From Diplonema papillatum (taxonomy: Eukaryota > Euglenozoa > Diplonemea > Diplonemida > Diplonemidae), in assembly GCA_030068145.1 (NCBI GenBank), contig JAPJBO010000032.1, forward strand, positions 496,001 through 560,000: a stretch of DNA of 64,000 nt, in the 5' to 3' direction. The notes below the pieces were generated by a model that ran no database searches, had not been told where the DNA came from, and saw only the letters and a list, made by a program, of their open reading frames with translations. Position 1 is the first letter of the stretch. Every line of letters starts with the position of its first letter. Position numbers and translations under genes: made by a program. Positions 22,440 through 33,559 of this stretch are shown piece by piece.

Positions 22440-24960
22440 GAGGTTCTGGGAGAGCTATGGGTACCCGTTTTCTCGATTTTTTGACCGATTCATCCAAAGA
22501 AACCCTCACAGGAATTCGAGCTCATACGAACAGTGTTCTTTCGCCGGTCGGAACTTCGGCAGTACAAGCCCCCCGTTTTGAAAAGGGAGAAGGTCTCTTA
22601 TCATGCGTTTCTTTACATGAGGGACAAGAATCTGACCTGCACCTCCTCGTGGTGTCCCTCGGAAACGTGCTCAACGCGCGGCCGACGCAGGCAGTCTTTG
22701 ATATTGTTTCCCCAGTTGGTTGGTCAACAATGACCGTGTGTTTGGTTGATTGGAAAAGCTCTTCTTGGGGAAACAGTCAAAGCATGCGAATTTGCGAGTC
22801 ATTCAAGCGGTTCTGACAGAGCTATGGGTACTCATTTTCTTGGATTTTTGATCGATTCATCCAAAGAAGCCCTCACAGGAATTCGAAGCTCAGACGAACG
22901 ACGTTCTTTCGAGGGTCGGAACTTCGGGGAACGCCCCACCCAATTCGACATCAGGGGATGGTCGCATATTAAATTGTTTGGCGTTCCTTCAGCAAGGTGG
23001 CCACTAAAGACCGTGAAGTGGAGGAGACTGGCCTCCGGAGGCCCAGGGGTTATCGATGAGTGGTTCTGCGGGTCTCGTGTGGAAACAATCAGGGTATGCG
23101 GATTTGCGAGTCATTGAAGAGGTTTTGGGAGAGCTATGGGTACCCGTTTTCTTCCGTTTTTGACCGATTCATCCAAAGAAGCCCTCACAGGAATTCGAAG
23201 CTCAGACTAACGTCATTCTTTGAAGGGCCGGAACTTCGGGGAAAACGCTCCCCCCAAATTCGACAACAGGAGAAGGTCGCATATTGCCGTTTTTGACGTT
23301 CCTTGAACAAGATGGCCCCTAAAGACCAGGAAGTGAAGAAGACTGGCCTCCGGAGGCCCAGGGGTTATCAATGAGTGGTTCTGCGGGTCTCGTGTGGAAG
23401 GTATGCGGATATGCGAGTCATTGAAGAAGTTGTGAGAGAGCTATGGGTACCCGTTTTCTTCCATTTTTGACCGATGCATCCAAAGAAGCCCTCACAGGAA
23501 TTCTAAGCTCAGACAAACGTCATTCTTTTAAGGTCGGAACTTCGGGGAATTCGACATCAGGAGAAGGTCGCGTATTGCCGTTTTTGACGTTCCTTGAACA
23601 AGATGGCCCCTAAAGACCAGGAAGTGAAGAAGACTGGCCTCCGGAGGCCCAGGGGTTATCGATGAGTGGTTCTGCGGGTCTCGTGTGGAAACAATCAGGG
23701 TATGCGGATTCTAGTCATTGCAGAGGTTGTGAGAGAGCTATGGGTACCCATTTTCTTCCATTTTTGACCGATGCATCCAAAGAAGCCCTCACAGGAATTC
23801 TAAGCTCAGACAAACGTCATTCTTTTAAGGTCGGAACTTCGGGGAATTCGACATCAGGAGAAGGTCGCGTATTGCCGTTTTTGACGTTCCTTGAACAAGA
23901 TGGCCCCTAAAGACCAGGAAGTGAAGAAGACTGGCCTCCGGAGGCCCAGGGGTTATCGATGAGTGGTTCTGCGGGTCTCGTGTGGAAACAATCAGGGTAT
24001 GCGGATTCTAGTCATTGCAGAGGTTGTGAGAGAGCTATGGGTACCCATTTTGTTCCATTTTTGACCGATGCATCCAAAGAAGCCCTCACAGGAATTCTAA
24101 GCTCAGACAAACATCATTCTTTTAAGGTCGGAACTTCGGGGAATTCGACATCAGGGGAAGGTCGCGTATTGCCGTTTTTGAGAAGAAGACTGGCCTCCGG
24201 AGGCCCAGGGGTTATCGATGAGTGGTTCTGCGGGTCTTGTGTGGAAACTATCAGGGTATGTGGATTTGTGAGTCATTGAAGAGGTTGTGAGAGAGCTATG
24301 GGTACCCGTTTTCTTCCATTTCGGACCGATGCATCCAAAGAAACCCCCACAGGAATTCGATGCTCATATCGAACAGTGTTATTTCGATGGTCAGAACTTC
24401 GGAAGTACAAGCCCCCCTTTTTGAAAGCGAGAAGGTCTCATATCTCGTGTTTCCTTACATGAGGGACAAGAATCTGACCTGCACCTCCTCGTGGTGTCCC
24501 TCGGAAACGTGCTCAACGCGCGGCCGACGCAGGCAGTCTTAGATGTTGTTTCCCCAATTGGTTGGTCATCAATGACCGTGTGTTTGGTTGATTGGAAAAG
24601 CTCGTCTTGCGGAAACTGTCAAAGCATGCGAATTGCGAGTCATTCAAGAGGTTCTGACAGAGCTATAGGTACTCATGTTCTTCAATTCTTGACCGCTAAG
24701 ACGAAACATGTTCTTTCGAGGGTCGGAACTTCGGGAACAAGACCCCTCGAGTTCGACGTCAGGAGAAGGTCGCGTATTGCCGTTTTTGACGTTCCTTGAA
24801 CAAGATGGCCCCCAAAGACCAGGAAGAATTATGACGTTCCTTCAGCAATATGGCCCCTGTAGAGCATGAAGTGAAGGAGACTGGTTTTGGGAGGCCCAGG
24901 GGTTCTCAATGAGTGGTTTTGCGGGTCTCTTGCAGAAACAATAAAAGCATCCGAATTTGC
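22440..24960 (+). repeat. Tandem array of ~0.3 kb units
   Basis: Units share ordered landmarks: GAGAGCTATGGGTACC, TTTTTGACCGATGCATCC, CCTCACAGGAATTC, GGTCGGAACTTCGGG, then CTGGCCTCCGGAGGCCCAGG and GAGTGGTTCTGCGGG. The ATGAGTGG landmark falls at 23056, 23371, 23662, 23959 and 24219 (intervals 315, 291, 297, 260), with more diverged units either side. Single units with the same landmarks occur in family A copies (35420, 50510, 55070). Short ORFs spanning units are repeat by-products. Confidence 0.9.
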
Positions 24961-25143
24961 GGGTCAATGAAGAGGTTCTGAGAGAGGTGCGGGTACCCGT
25001 TTTTGTGTATTCATTACCGATTCATTCAAAGAAGCCCTCGCAGGAATCCGAAGCTCAGATGAACGACATTGAAATGAAAAGGCTCACCTCCCTGAAGTTG
25101 TGGCCTTCAAAGAAAGTCTCAGTAGTTAGTAGTGGAAGCTTCG

Positions 25144-27730
25144 AACTTTCAGAAGAACTCGAGGTACTACAACAACCTGCTCTCCTACGCGAGCACCGTC
25201 CAACCAAAGGAGGACACTCGGTTAGAGAAGGCCCAGCAGAATCCCAACAAAGGAATCAAAAACTTGTCGCTGCAGGGTACCTTGTACCACCGCGGGTGCT
25301 ACGCGATGAAGGACGGCAACCCTTCGACTATTCCGAAAGGGTTGATGCTGTACTTCTTGGAACGGAACGAGATTCCGGGGACGAACAACATAAAGACGAA
25401 GGTGGACAGAAAAGTTCTGTTCCGTCTGTTGAACCGCATCAAGGCGCTGAACGTCAACAACCAGATGTTCAAAGCAGTGCAGCACGCGATCAATGAATAC
25501 ACCGCTGCAAAGACAGATCAGGGGTCGGTCGAGCTGATTCTCGGCTACGAGAAGAACAAGCAGGGAATCAACTTCACAGGGAATGAGGTCGAAGGGGAAG
25601 TGGGTGCCATCACAAGCAACACCGACGAACTTACACGATACTTTGTTATCCATCTCACAAAGCCCAGTCGCGACCAGAAGATTCCAATCATCCAGCAGTG
25701 GAGTGCACTGTACGAGGTTCTTGCTTACCCGCTGATCCATTCCCTCGTTCAACTACAATCCGGCCGACCGCACGCAAGGCCTGGTATGGGGACCGCGTGG
25801 ATGGCGGAAAGACGTCGTGAACCCCAAGAACAAGAAACAGAGGATCACGGCTTCTATGTATCTGAGGCACCAAATACACAAACGGGTTGTTGAGAACCCA
25901 GTCACGAAAGTGCTCGAACCGCAGACCAACCCCGTCCTTTCCTTGGGGAAGCTAGGCCAGCAATGGATCTTGGACATGTATGTTCGGGCTGAAACGCAGG
26001 TCCTGAACTGGTACCGATACCAGGCGCCTTTGAAGTTCAAACCGGGAAGAAGAACGCCCTGGAAGCAAACCTTGCGGCCGAAGATCGGATCGAGGCATTC
26101 GGTCATGAGGTAGATGCGCTTCCATCGACGTATGCGTACAGCGATGCGGCGAAGAGAGAACGGTTCTACGATGCCATGTCGCTGGTCGGCGAATACGGGT
26201 TCCCGTCTTACTTTATCACAGTGAACGCCAACGGGGCTTGGCCGGAGCTTTGCGACGACCTGGATCCGTGGGAACAACGAGAGAACAACGTCACAAACAT
26301 CGCAAGGGTTTACGAGCGCAAACGCATCGAGTTCATCAAGGACATGGCTTTCTGCCTGGGGGAAAGGCTGGCCTACATCCTGGCCACCGAGTTTCAGATG
26401 CGCGGCCTGCCGCACTTCCACCTGGTGCAATGGAACAAGCCGGGGCATCGAGCGACAACCCCAGATGAGATGGATCATGTTGCTTGCGCAGAACTTCCTG
26501 ATCCGAAGAAAAACCCCGACTTGTACGATCTCGTCTGCCAGCACATGGTCCACCGCAGCTGCCTGGCGTCCCGCAAGCACGGCACCAAAATCGGTGGAGA
26601 TGTCAAACCGCACACGTGCTCCGTCAAATGCAAGAAAACGGGGAACTGGGTCTGCAGTGCTGGATTCCCGATGGCTTGGAAGGATAAGACGGAAAAGACC
26701 AGCACCGGCAGCTGTGTACCTCAGACGCCGGAATAACGGCATCAGAACGAATTACGAAGGAGTTGATCCGAGGGATCAAGCAGACAACAGGTACGTCATC
26801 GCTTACAACCCTGCCTTGCTGTCCAAGTACCGGACGCAGGTGAACGTCGTTCTCGTTCACAACGCGTATTCCATCGGGTACTTGATAAAGTATCTTTACA
26901 AGCCCGACAGGGATGCAAAGATGGTTGTCCACATCCCGCAGTCACCCGAGGCGCTTGAAGCAGAGTTGGAAAGGTCGATGAAAGAAGATGAGAAGGATCA
27001 AGGTGGAGTGGGCGGGACCGGCGCAACGGCAGAAGCATCAGGAGAAGGAGGGGGAGGAGGAGGAGGAGGAGGAAGGAGGAGGAGGAGGAGGAGGAGGAGG
27101 AGGAGGAGGAGGAGGAGGAGGAGGAGGAGGAGGAGGAGAGGAGGAGGAGAGGAGGAGGAGGAGGAGGAGGAGGAGGAGGAGGAGGAGAGGAGGAGGAGGA
27201 GGGAGGAGGAGGAGGAGGAGGAGGAGGAGGAGGAGCGGAACCGAGTGCAGCGGCCCATCCACCCGAGCCCACCCGTGCTAAAGCTGCTGCTGCTGCAGCT
27301 GATGCAAACCCACCGCCCCCGGACCCACCGCCCCCGAAGCAGCCCGAGACAGAAATGGAAAGGTTCACCCGGATCTTGAAACAATCGATCGCAAGAAAGC
27401 AGAAGGCAGTCAACGACTACCAGAACGGAAGGTATCTTGGGGCCATCGAGGCCGCTTACAAAGCGTTCGGGTTTCCGCTCTTCCACTGCGAACCTGCTGT
27501 GCAGCGTCTGGCCGCACATCTCCCGGATGAGCAGCTGATCTACTTCCGACCGAATGAAGTGAAGGCTGACATAGAGAACAAAGTGAAGTGCTCCACCTCA
27601 CACTTGATCGAGTACTTCAGGACCATGAAGGATGCCGCGCATGCCGTGGAAATGGCCGATGCAGGAGACGAGGAATTGAACGAATGGGGCAAACACAGGA
27701 CTTCAGAAGGAACGGCGCAGAACGGGAAGC
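25144..27730 (+). pseudogene. Helitron Rep (HUH) half, frameshifted, helicase missing
   Basis: Translation in successive frames follows the Helitron order: the NSRYYNNLLSYAS entry segment, a long alpha region, EYGFPSYFITVNANGAWPE, the Rep motif RGLPHFHLVQW with its His-U-His pair (about 26400-26430), conserved AELPDP and a Cys-rich stretch, then the tyrosine motif IKYLYK with two Tyr (about 26883-26905), and NGRYLGAIEAAYKAFGFPLF...LAAHLPDEQ (about 27420-27530). The frame changes at about 25770, 26090, 26720 and across the GGA tract, so it is not translatable as one protein unless unrecognised introns exist. The SF1 helicase that should follow is absent: family A sequence begins at about 27845. 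It replicates by rolling circle when intact; this copy is defective. Confidence 0.88.
27041..27236 (+). repeat. (GGA)n microsatellite in Helitron Rep region
   Basis: Nearly 200 bp of GGA/GAG triplets between the Rep tyrosine region and the downstream Helitron segment. Depending on frame it reads poly-Gly, poly-Glu or poly-Arg, and it has probably expanded after the element degenerated. Confidence 0.95.
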
Positions 27731-27844
27731 AAATGGATAGCGTTGGAGTCCTGTGTGTCTACATTCTCTTTCTTCAACCAAGGAATCCTGTCAAGGCATT
27801 CTCTTGGTCTTGCTGGGGCCCTCTAGGAGCTGCTGCTGGTCTCT

Positions 27845-28741
27845 GCTGCTGATTTTGGCTGCTGTTTTCTGCTTTCGCTTTCCTGGCTATTTCAAAAAGT
27901 TTCCAAAAATAGCAAATTTGAGGAGGAAAGTTCAAGAATCACATCCCATGCCAAAGATTGTTGCTATGCATGTGCTTTGTCTGTCTCTAATCTGCCCAAA
28001 ACTTCCACCAATTAAGGACCATCACAACTTTGAACACACAGACCTCGAAAGGTTTGCTTCCCCCTGTTTTGTTTCCACTACAGTTGGCCACATACAATGT
28101 TGTGAGACAAAGTTTTTTCGGCCGGTTGTGAGGAACTGCCTGCAGGAGTTGCCCAAAGCATGACGTCAAGGACGCCCAACAAAGCCTATGGAGGGGCTCG
28201 CTTCTGATCCAAAATGCTGGCATAGTGGCACAGGTTGATCTTGCTGACTGGCTCGACAGGTACTCCCGCGTTGCAAAGTGCAGCTTCCTTTCAACCCTTC
28301 AAAGATGGGACAAAGCACAAACACAAGAGACAACCAATAGCCATTTTCCCCTTCCCCCTTCCCCCCTCCCAATGTTTTTGGTTCCTAGTTTGGTTCTGCT
28401 GATGCTGCTGCTGCTGTTCTTCTCCTGCTCTTGCTGCTGCTCTTGCTGCTGTTCTTGCTGCTGTTCTTGCTGCTGCTCTTGCTGCTGCTCTGCTGCTCTT
28501 GCTGCTGTTTCTGCTGGAAAAGGCAAAGGGGTGAAAACCCCACGTGCTGACAATAGTGGCAACCTGTTTTTCGGCCAAAAGGGGCCTGCCATGTCAGCAC
28601 TGGTGGGACTTCTTTATCATTTCTTTATAAAGATGGAGAAAAGTGTGCATGAACAGCCTTAAGTGGCTGTATCCTTGTGTGGCTTCCAAACTTGGAAGAA
28701 CAATGCTTCGAAAGAAACCCTCGTGTGAAGTCGAAGCTTCC
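27845..28741 (-). repeat. Family A partial copy, inverted
   Basis: Reverse-complement match to the second half of family A (for example 38710-39480): the AAGCCTTTTGTCCACAC-like block, a CAG/CTG array (28395-28510), and the block ending near the AACAATCTTTGGC motif. It lies exactly between the two oppositely oriented Helitron halves. Confidence 0.85.
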
Positions 28742-31700
28742 GTTGTTGTAGTACCTCGAGTTCTTCTGAAAGTTTGCGTCCTGGCTAATTTTGTCGATCA
28801 CTTCGTCCACAACGAATGGTTCAAACGGGAACGGATAGACAGTTTGGCAGCAGATGGAGTACGTCTCTCCGGGGTACCACAAAGCCTTGCAGAATTTGCA
28901 GTAGTTTTTGAAGACCGGCTTTCCTCGCACACTCACGTACCCGAGTTTCCCGATGTGGCTCCGCCGCGCCGGATCGATCGATGCACCTGTTCCTCCATCC
29001 GCTTCCTTCACGGGGGCATCAACCTTCGCGAGAGCGAAGTGGACATTCGGGTCCAAATTCGCGCCGCTTTTCAACTTGTTCAGTTCGGCCAGTTCTGCTC
29101 TGTTTCGCCGGGAGAACTCCAGCTTCCTTGCGCTTTCTAGGTTTCTCACTGCTGCGTCCAGGCGCTTCTCCCGATGCCGCTCCTTGTCCGCGGCTCGTTC
29201 AACGGCTCGGGACTCGGAGTCTTCTCTTGCGACTGCCATGCGTTCCGCGTTTGAGGCTCGTTCAGCAGCACGCGACTCGGGGTCTTCTCTTGCGACTGCC
29301 ATGCGTTCCGCGTTTGAGGCTCGTTCAGCAGCACGCGACTCGGGGTCTTCTCTTGCGACTGCCATGCGTTCCGCGTTTGAGGCTCGTTCAGCAGCACGCG
29401 ACTCGGGGTCTTCTCTTGCGACTGCCATGCGTTCCGCGTTTGAGGCTCGTTCAGCAGCACGCGACTCGGAGTCTTCCCTTCTGACTCGTCTGCGCTCCTT
29501 GTCTGCGGCTCGTTCAACGGCTCGGGACTCGAAGTCTTCCCTTTTGTCTCGTCTGCGCTCCTTGTCCGCGGCTCGTTCAACGGCTCGGTACTCGGAGTTA
29601 GCCCTTTGGTTGGCTTTTCTTGCCGCATCGTCTGCTGCCTTCTTCTTTGCAACTTCTTGTCGCCCTGCGACATTCTTCACGCAGGCAAGACTTCCCTCAT
29701 GCCTCCGCATCCCCCCGTTTGATTTGAGCTTCTTTCCACAGAGAGGACAAGTTGTTGACATGACATGCGCAAATGAAGATGGTCGTCCATCGTTAGCCAT
29801 TACTGGTGCGGGGTACCTGGGTCTTCGTTTTTCTTGCGGATTTTCGACGACTGCAGGGTTTACCTGAGGAGGTTCCACAGCTTCTATGGACACGATGGTC
29901 CCAGTTGAACCAACCGCGCTCTCGTTATCAGAAGGGGCTGTTTCAAAATCCTTCCAGACGGCTTCCTGTCCACCTGCGGCCGGAGGTGCATGCCGGCTTG
30001 TCGGCGCGGGTCTTTGCCGTTCTTGCGGATTTCCGACGACCGCAGGGTTTTCCGGAGAAGGTCCCACAGCTTCTACAGGCTCGAGGGTGCCTCTTGAACG
30101 AACCTCGCCCTCGTTATCTGAGGGGGATGTTTGAAAATCTTTCCAGGCCACTTCCTCCCCACCAACGGTCGGAGGTGCATGCTGGCGAGGGTTCCGGCGC
30201 GCGCGCCTTGCATTATCCCTCTCCAAGTCCCTACAAAGCTTTGTCCTTCGATGCCGGGGCAAGTCCGTTGATTCGACAGACATACCGCAATTGGGGCATT
30301 TCACAAGCAAGAAGTCTTCTTGCGCAGGCGGGGGCCCAACCTCTTCTTCACTGGGTGGGCATGCTTCCCAGTCGTTGATTTCCTTCATGAAGTCGACCTC
30401 ATCGAATTCGTCTATGTTGTCGAGCTCAGACTTGTCATCGGCAGCCTCCGCCTTTGCTGGTGCTGTTTCCACAGCTTCTACAGGCACGAGGGTGCCAGTC
30501 GAAGGAGCCTCGCTCTGGTTATCCCAATCTTTCCAGGCCACTTCCTCAACGGCCGGAGGTGCATGCCGGCGATATTTCCGGCGCGCGCGCTTTGCATTAT
30601 CCCTCTCCAAGTCCCTACAAAGCTTTGTCCTTTGATGCCGGGGCAAGTCCGCTGGTTGGACAGACATACCGCAATTGGAGCATTTCACAAGCAAGAAGTC
30701 TTCTTGCGCAGGCGGGGGCCCAACCTCTTCTTCACTGGGTGGGCATGCTTCCCAGTCGTTGATTTCCTTCATGAAGTCGACCTCATCGAATTCGACTACG
30801 TTGTCGAGCTCAGACGTGTCAGCTTCCGCCTTTGCTGGTGCTGGTTCCACAGCTTCTACGGGCACGAGGGTGCCAGTCGAAGGAGCCCTGCTCCCGTTAT
30901 CCACACGGGGTTCGGCCTTTTGCGAAGATGAAAGTTCTAAGGATTCCATTTCCATCATGAACTCATCCAGGTCGGCAGCAGTTAGTTCATCGAAATCAGA
31001 CGCGTCAGGTTCACGCTTCATCTTTTTAACGTGCGGCCGGCGTTCGGCATCATCTGCATCGTCTGTTCGGGGCCTTCTGCTCGCATTGTTTGGCTCCACT
31101 GTTTCGGCCTTTTGCGAAGATGAAAGTTCGAAGGATTCCATTTCCATCATGAACTCATCCAGGTCGGCAGCAGTTAGTTCATCGAAATCAGATGCGTCAG
31201 GTTCACGCTTCATCTTTTTAACGTGGGGCCGGAGTTCGGCATCATCTGCATCGTCTGTTCGGGGCCTTCTGCTCGCATTGTTTGGCTCCACCTTCACCTT
31301 CTTCAAAGGGGGCGGGTCTTCGAAATCATCCGTGTCGTTGGGGGAATGCGGTCTCTTAGGTTTCTCGGACGGCAGTGCTTCTTCATCGATCGGCGGGGGT
31401 ACCCCGATATCCGCGTCGGTGGGAAGTGCGGGCTCCTGCAGCTCAAATGAACGATTCTCCCTCTTGCTTCGATCGGCGTCTTCTTCGAACAACCGTCTCC
31501 TGCCTCTCTTCCGCTCGGTTCCCAAATCAAGACTTGCTTGGGGCGGAAGCCGTGGAGAAGGACTGGGGTGTGGAGCATTCGGGGTTGTTTGTTGGTTCGC
31601 GCTTTCGCTGCGTGCAGACTGATGTCGCGTCTCGCTGCTGCCAGTAAATGTTCTGGCCGCAATCTTCGGAGACTTCTCAGACGACACTTGGCTCCGCATG

Positions 31701-32460
31701 CATCTCATTTCAGGCGTGCAGAACCTCAAGTGCTTCGTTAAGTCTTGCGCCCTGCGGAAGGTATCCCCGCACCGATTGCACTCATTTTCCCGCCTGGGAA
31801 AGGAACGGTTTGCTTCGGGTTCTTTCAGACTAGTTATGTCGACTCGCTGCACTTTTTGGTTGAAAGCTGCCAAGAACTTCGCCTTGTTCACTGGGAGTAT
31901 GCTGATGTTCCTGTAGTGGTCATCACGCAGACTGACGAAGTGGGTGTCCAAGATGCTGGGCGGTGACTTCGTATAGCAAAACCAATGCATGGTTCTTCTG
32001 CAAACAACGAGAACGTTCACGTTCAAAACCGCGCAGGCTGCAACGAACGAAAGGTACGTCATGCAGCTCTCGCCGTCTGCCGCATGCCTCTGTGCGTCGG
32101 CAACGTCGGAGGATGTCAGGTTGCTGGCTTCAACGAACTGATCCCGTCGGTCCTTGAGCTTCTCTGCCACCCGCTGGCGCAACCCTTGGATCTTGTCATC
32201 AACCTCTTTCTCCTCGTTTCCAATCTTCAGCAGCACGCGATAACCGCAGTTGTTGTCAGATTTCCAGCTGTCCTGTATCTCGTGTGCGCCCGCTTTTTCC
32301 AGCATGTCCTTCCAGGCTGTCTCTTCGTCGCTGTTCGGGCTGCCGGGGTCTGCTCCTCCGTGGAGGCTCAGTGGGTTGAATGGTTCCCAGTTTTCAGGCG
32401 GAAGTTGTGCTCGCCTTGAACAAGCTGACGGGCTCGCCCTCGTAGTTACTCGGAGTTTGG
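28742..32460 (-). CDS. Helitron N-terminal half: OTU-like protease and zinc fingers
   Basis: Part of one long minus-strand frame (28625-33547, 1,640 codons); the part before about residue 365 looks non-coding (hydrophobic T-rich strings). Numbering that frame, residues about 410-550 resemble an OTU cysteine protease: DNNCGYRVL with Asp431 and Cys434, and a downstream His544 in DDHYRNI. Then come a C2HC finger (CNRCGDTF..H...C), a Lys-rich region, two near-identical CGMSV fingers, a CPLCGKKL finger, a basic repeat region, and the Helitron entry motif CKFCKALWYPGE..CC followed by NSRYYNN. It then runs into family A, so Rep is no longer attached. Two tandem duplications (384 and 192 bp) keep the frame. 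Intact Helitrons with OTU domains are known; its role there is unproven. Confidence 0.8.
29178..29610 (-). repeat. 63-bp in-frame tandem repeat in Helitron ORF
   Basis: Four virtually identical 63-bp units (starting 29241, 29304, 29367 and 29430 on the + strand) encode the 21-residue AERASNAERMAVARED block, with two or three diverged units either side. This replaces the usual Arg/Glu-rich N-terminal linker of Helitron proteins. Confidence 0.93.
30150..30915 (-). repeat. 384-bp tandem duplication (zinc-finger block)
   Basis: Two in-frame copies of about 128 codons, each with the acidic INDWEACPPSEEEVGPPP segment, a CxNCGMSV...H...C finger and LCRDLERDNA. The landmark CATTATCCCT recurs at 30211 and 30595. 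Confidence 0.88.
30911..31294 (-). repeat. 192-bp tandem duplication (acidic/Lys block)
   Basis: Two adjacent 64-codon copies of the block NNASRRPRTDDADDAE...ELSSSQKAE; landmark TTCGGCCTTTTGCG at 30911 and 31103. Almost identical, so recent. Confidence 0.9.
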
Positions 32461-33559
32461 AGGGAGCATACCGCGCTGATTTCCGTTTTCTACCCGTTCT
32501 TTTTCGCAGTACCTTAGCTAATAAATATAGCCCAGTGATAAATATTAAAAAGTGTAAAACACTCTCAACGGGCCCAAGATCTTCTTGCACTGCTTCTGAT
32601 CCAGCACACTGGGTGACACCTTCCGGGAAGGAATGACAGGACGGAGCACTAGGCAACGACCTGCTGCACGTATATCGAGAAGTGGGGTGCAGAGGGGAGC
32701 AGTGCAACAAGGACGTGGGCTGGTTGGCGAGCGCGAGCAACAGCATGTCTGAAACAAAGAGCTGGAGCAACAAGAACAACGCCTCGCCTGCTTTCACAGA
32801 AAGCACGCACGTTTGTTTCTTGTTGTCCCCTGTCTCTGTAAAGAACTCCCCGGATACCCCGGGGGGGAGGAAAAAAATCTTGACAAAGACTGGTACGTAT
32901 ATTGCACATTGCACGATGAACTTTGTGTTCGTGTAGTGTTTATAACTTACCAGCCGTAGCACAGGAATGAAAACGACAAAGAACATAATCATGAAGGCGG
33001 CAATTCGGTAGCGGAGCGGGGGTCGCCGAGGCGGGTTTTGTGCTCTTGCCGATCCTTCTTTCTTGTTCTTGTCTTTTTCACCTGCGCGGGGGTCATTCTT
33101 TCTTTCGTTATTCGCCCTGGTGCCTTTACATTCTTTCTGCCAGAGGACGATGGTTCCTTTAAACAGGGAGAACAGGGGCGGGGAAACAAGAATAACAAGA
33201 GACAAGAACAACAACAATGAAACAAACTGAAACATTCTAAAATAAGAGAGGAAGGAAAGGGGAGAAAAATGGCGTTGTGCTTGCACAACTGAGGCTAGGT
33301 TATTTAACCGCGGAGCGAAACCCGACGAGGTAACGACCATTTCACTGTCTTGTTTGTTTTGTGATGTGAACATCGCGAGGTGCTGTCCGAAGACACCGCC
33401 CACGTGAGCACTGTTAAGCAGCGGTTGCCAAAGACTCCGGCACGGAAGCCCCGGTTGGGGTGGGAGGAAGGAGGGGGGTTGATTGTTTGCGGGCGCAAAT
33501 GCAGGCAGACAGGTAAGAAGGAGAAAGAAGCAAAACAACGGAAACAAAACAGATGGAGC
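32461..33559. other. Probable intron or spacer between OTU and AlkB ORFs
   Basis: The minus-strand frame stays open here, but the translation is a patchwork of hydrophobic strings and low-complexity residues with no motif. The AlkB ORF upstream is in a different frame. Whether the two are exons of one Helitron gene cannot be decided, because no convincing splice pair was identified. Confidence 0.4.

Noticed and set aside
26998-27519. Poly-Gly/Arg/Glu or poly-Leu/Ser proteins in the GGA tract
   Set aside because: Microsatellite within a decayed Helitron; frame continuity is a composition effect.
32460-33547. First ~365 residues of the long Helitron minus-strand ORF as a membrane protein
   Set aside because: Hydrophobic strings come from T-rich DNA, there is no orderly TM spacing, and the OTU-like part starts only afterwards; more likely intron or spacer.
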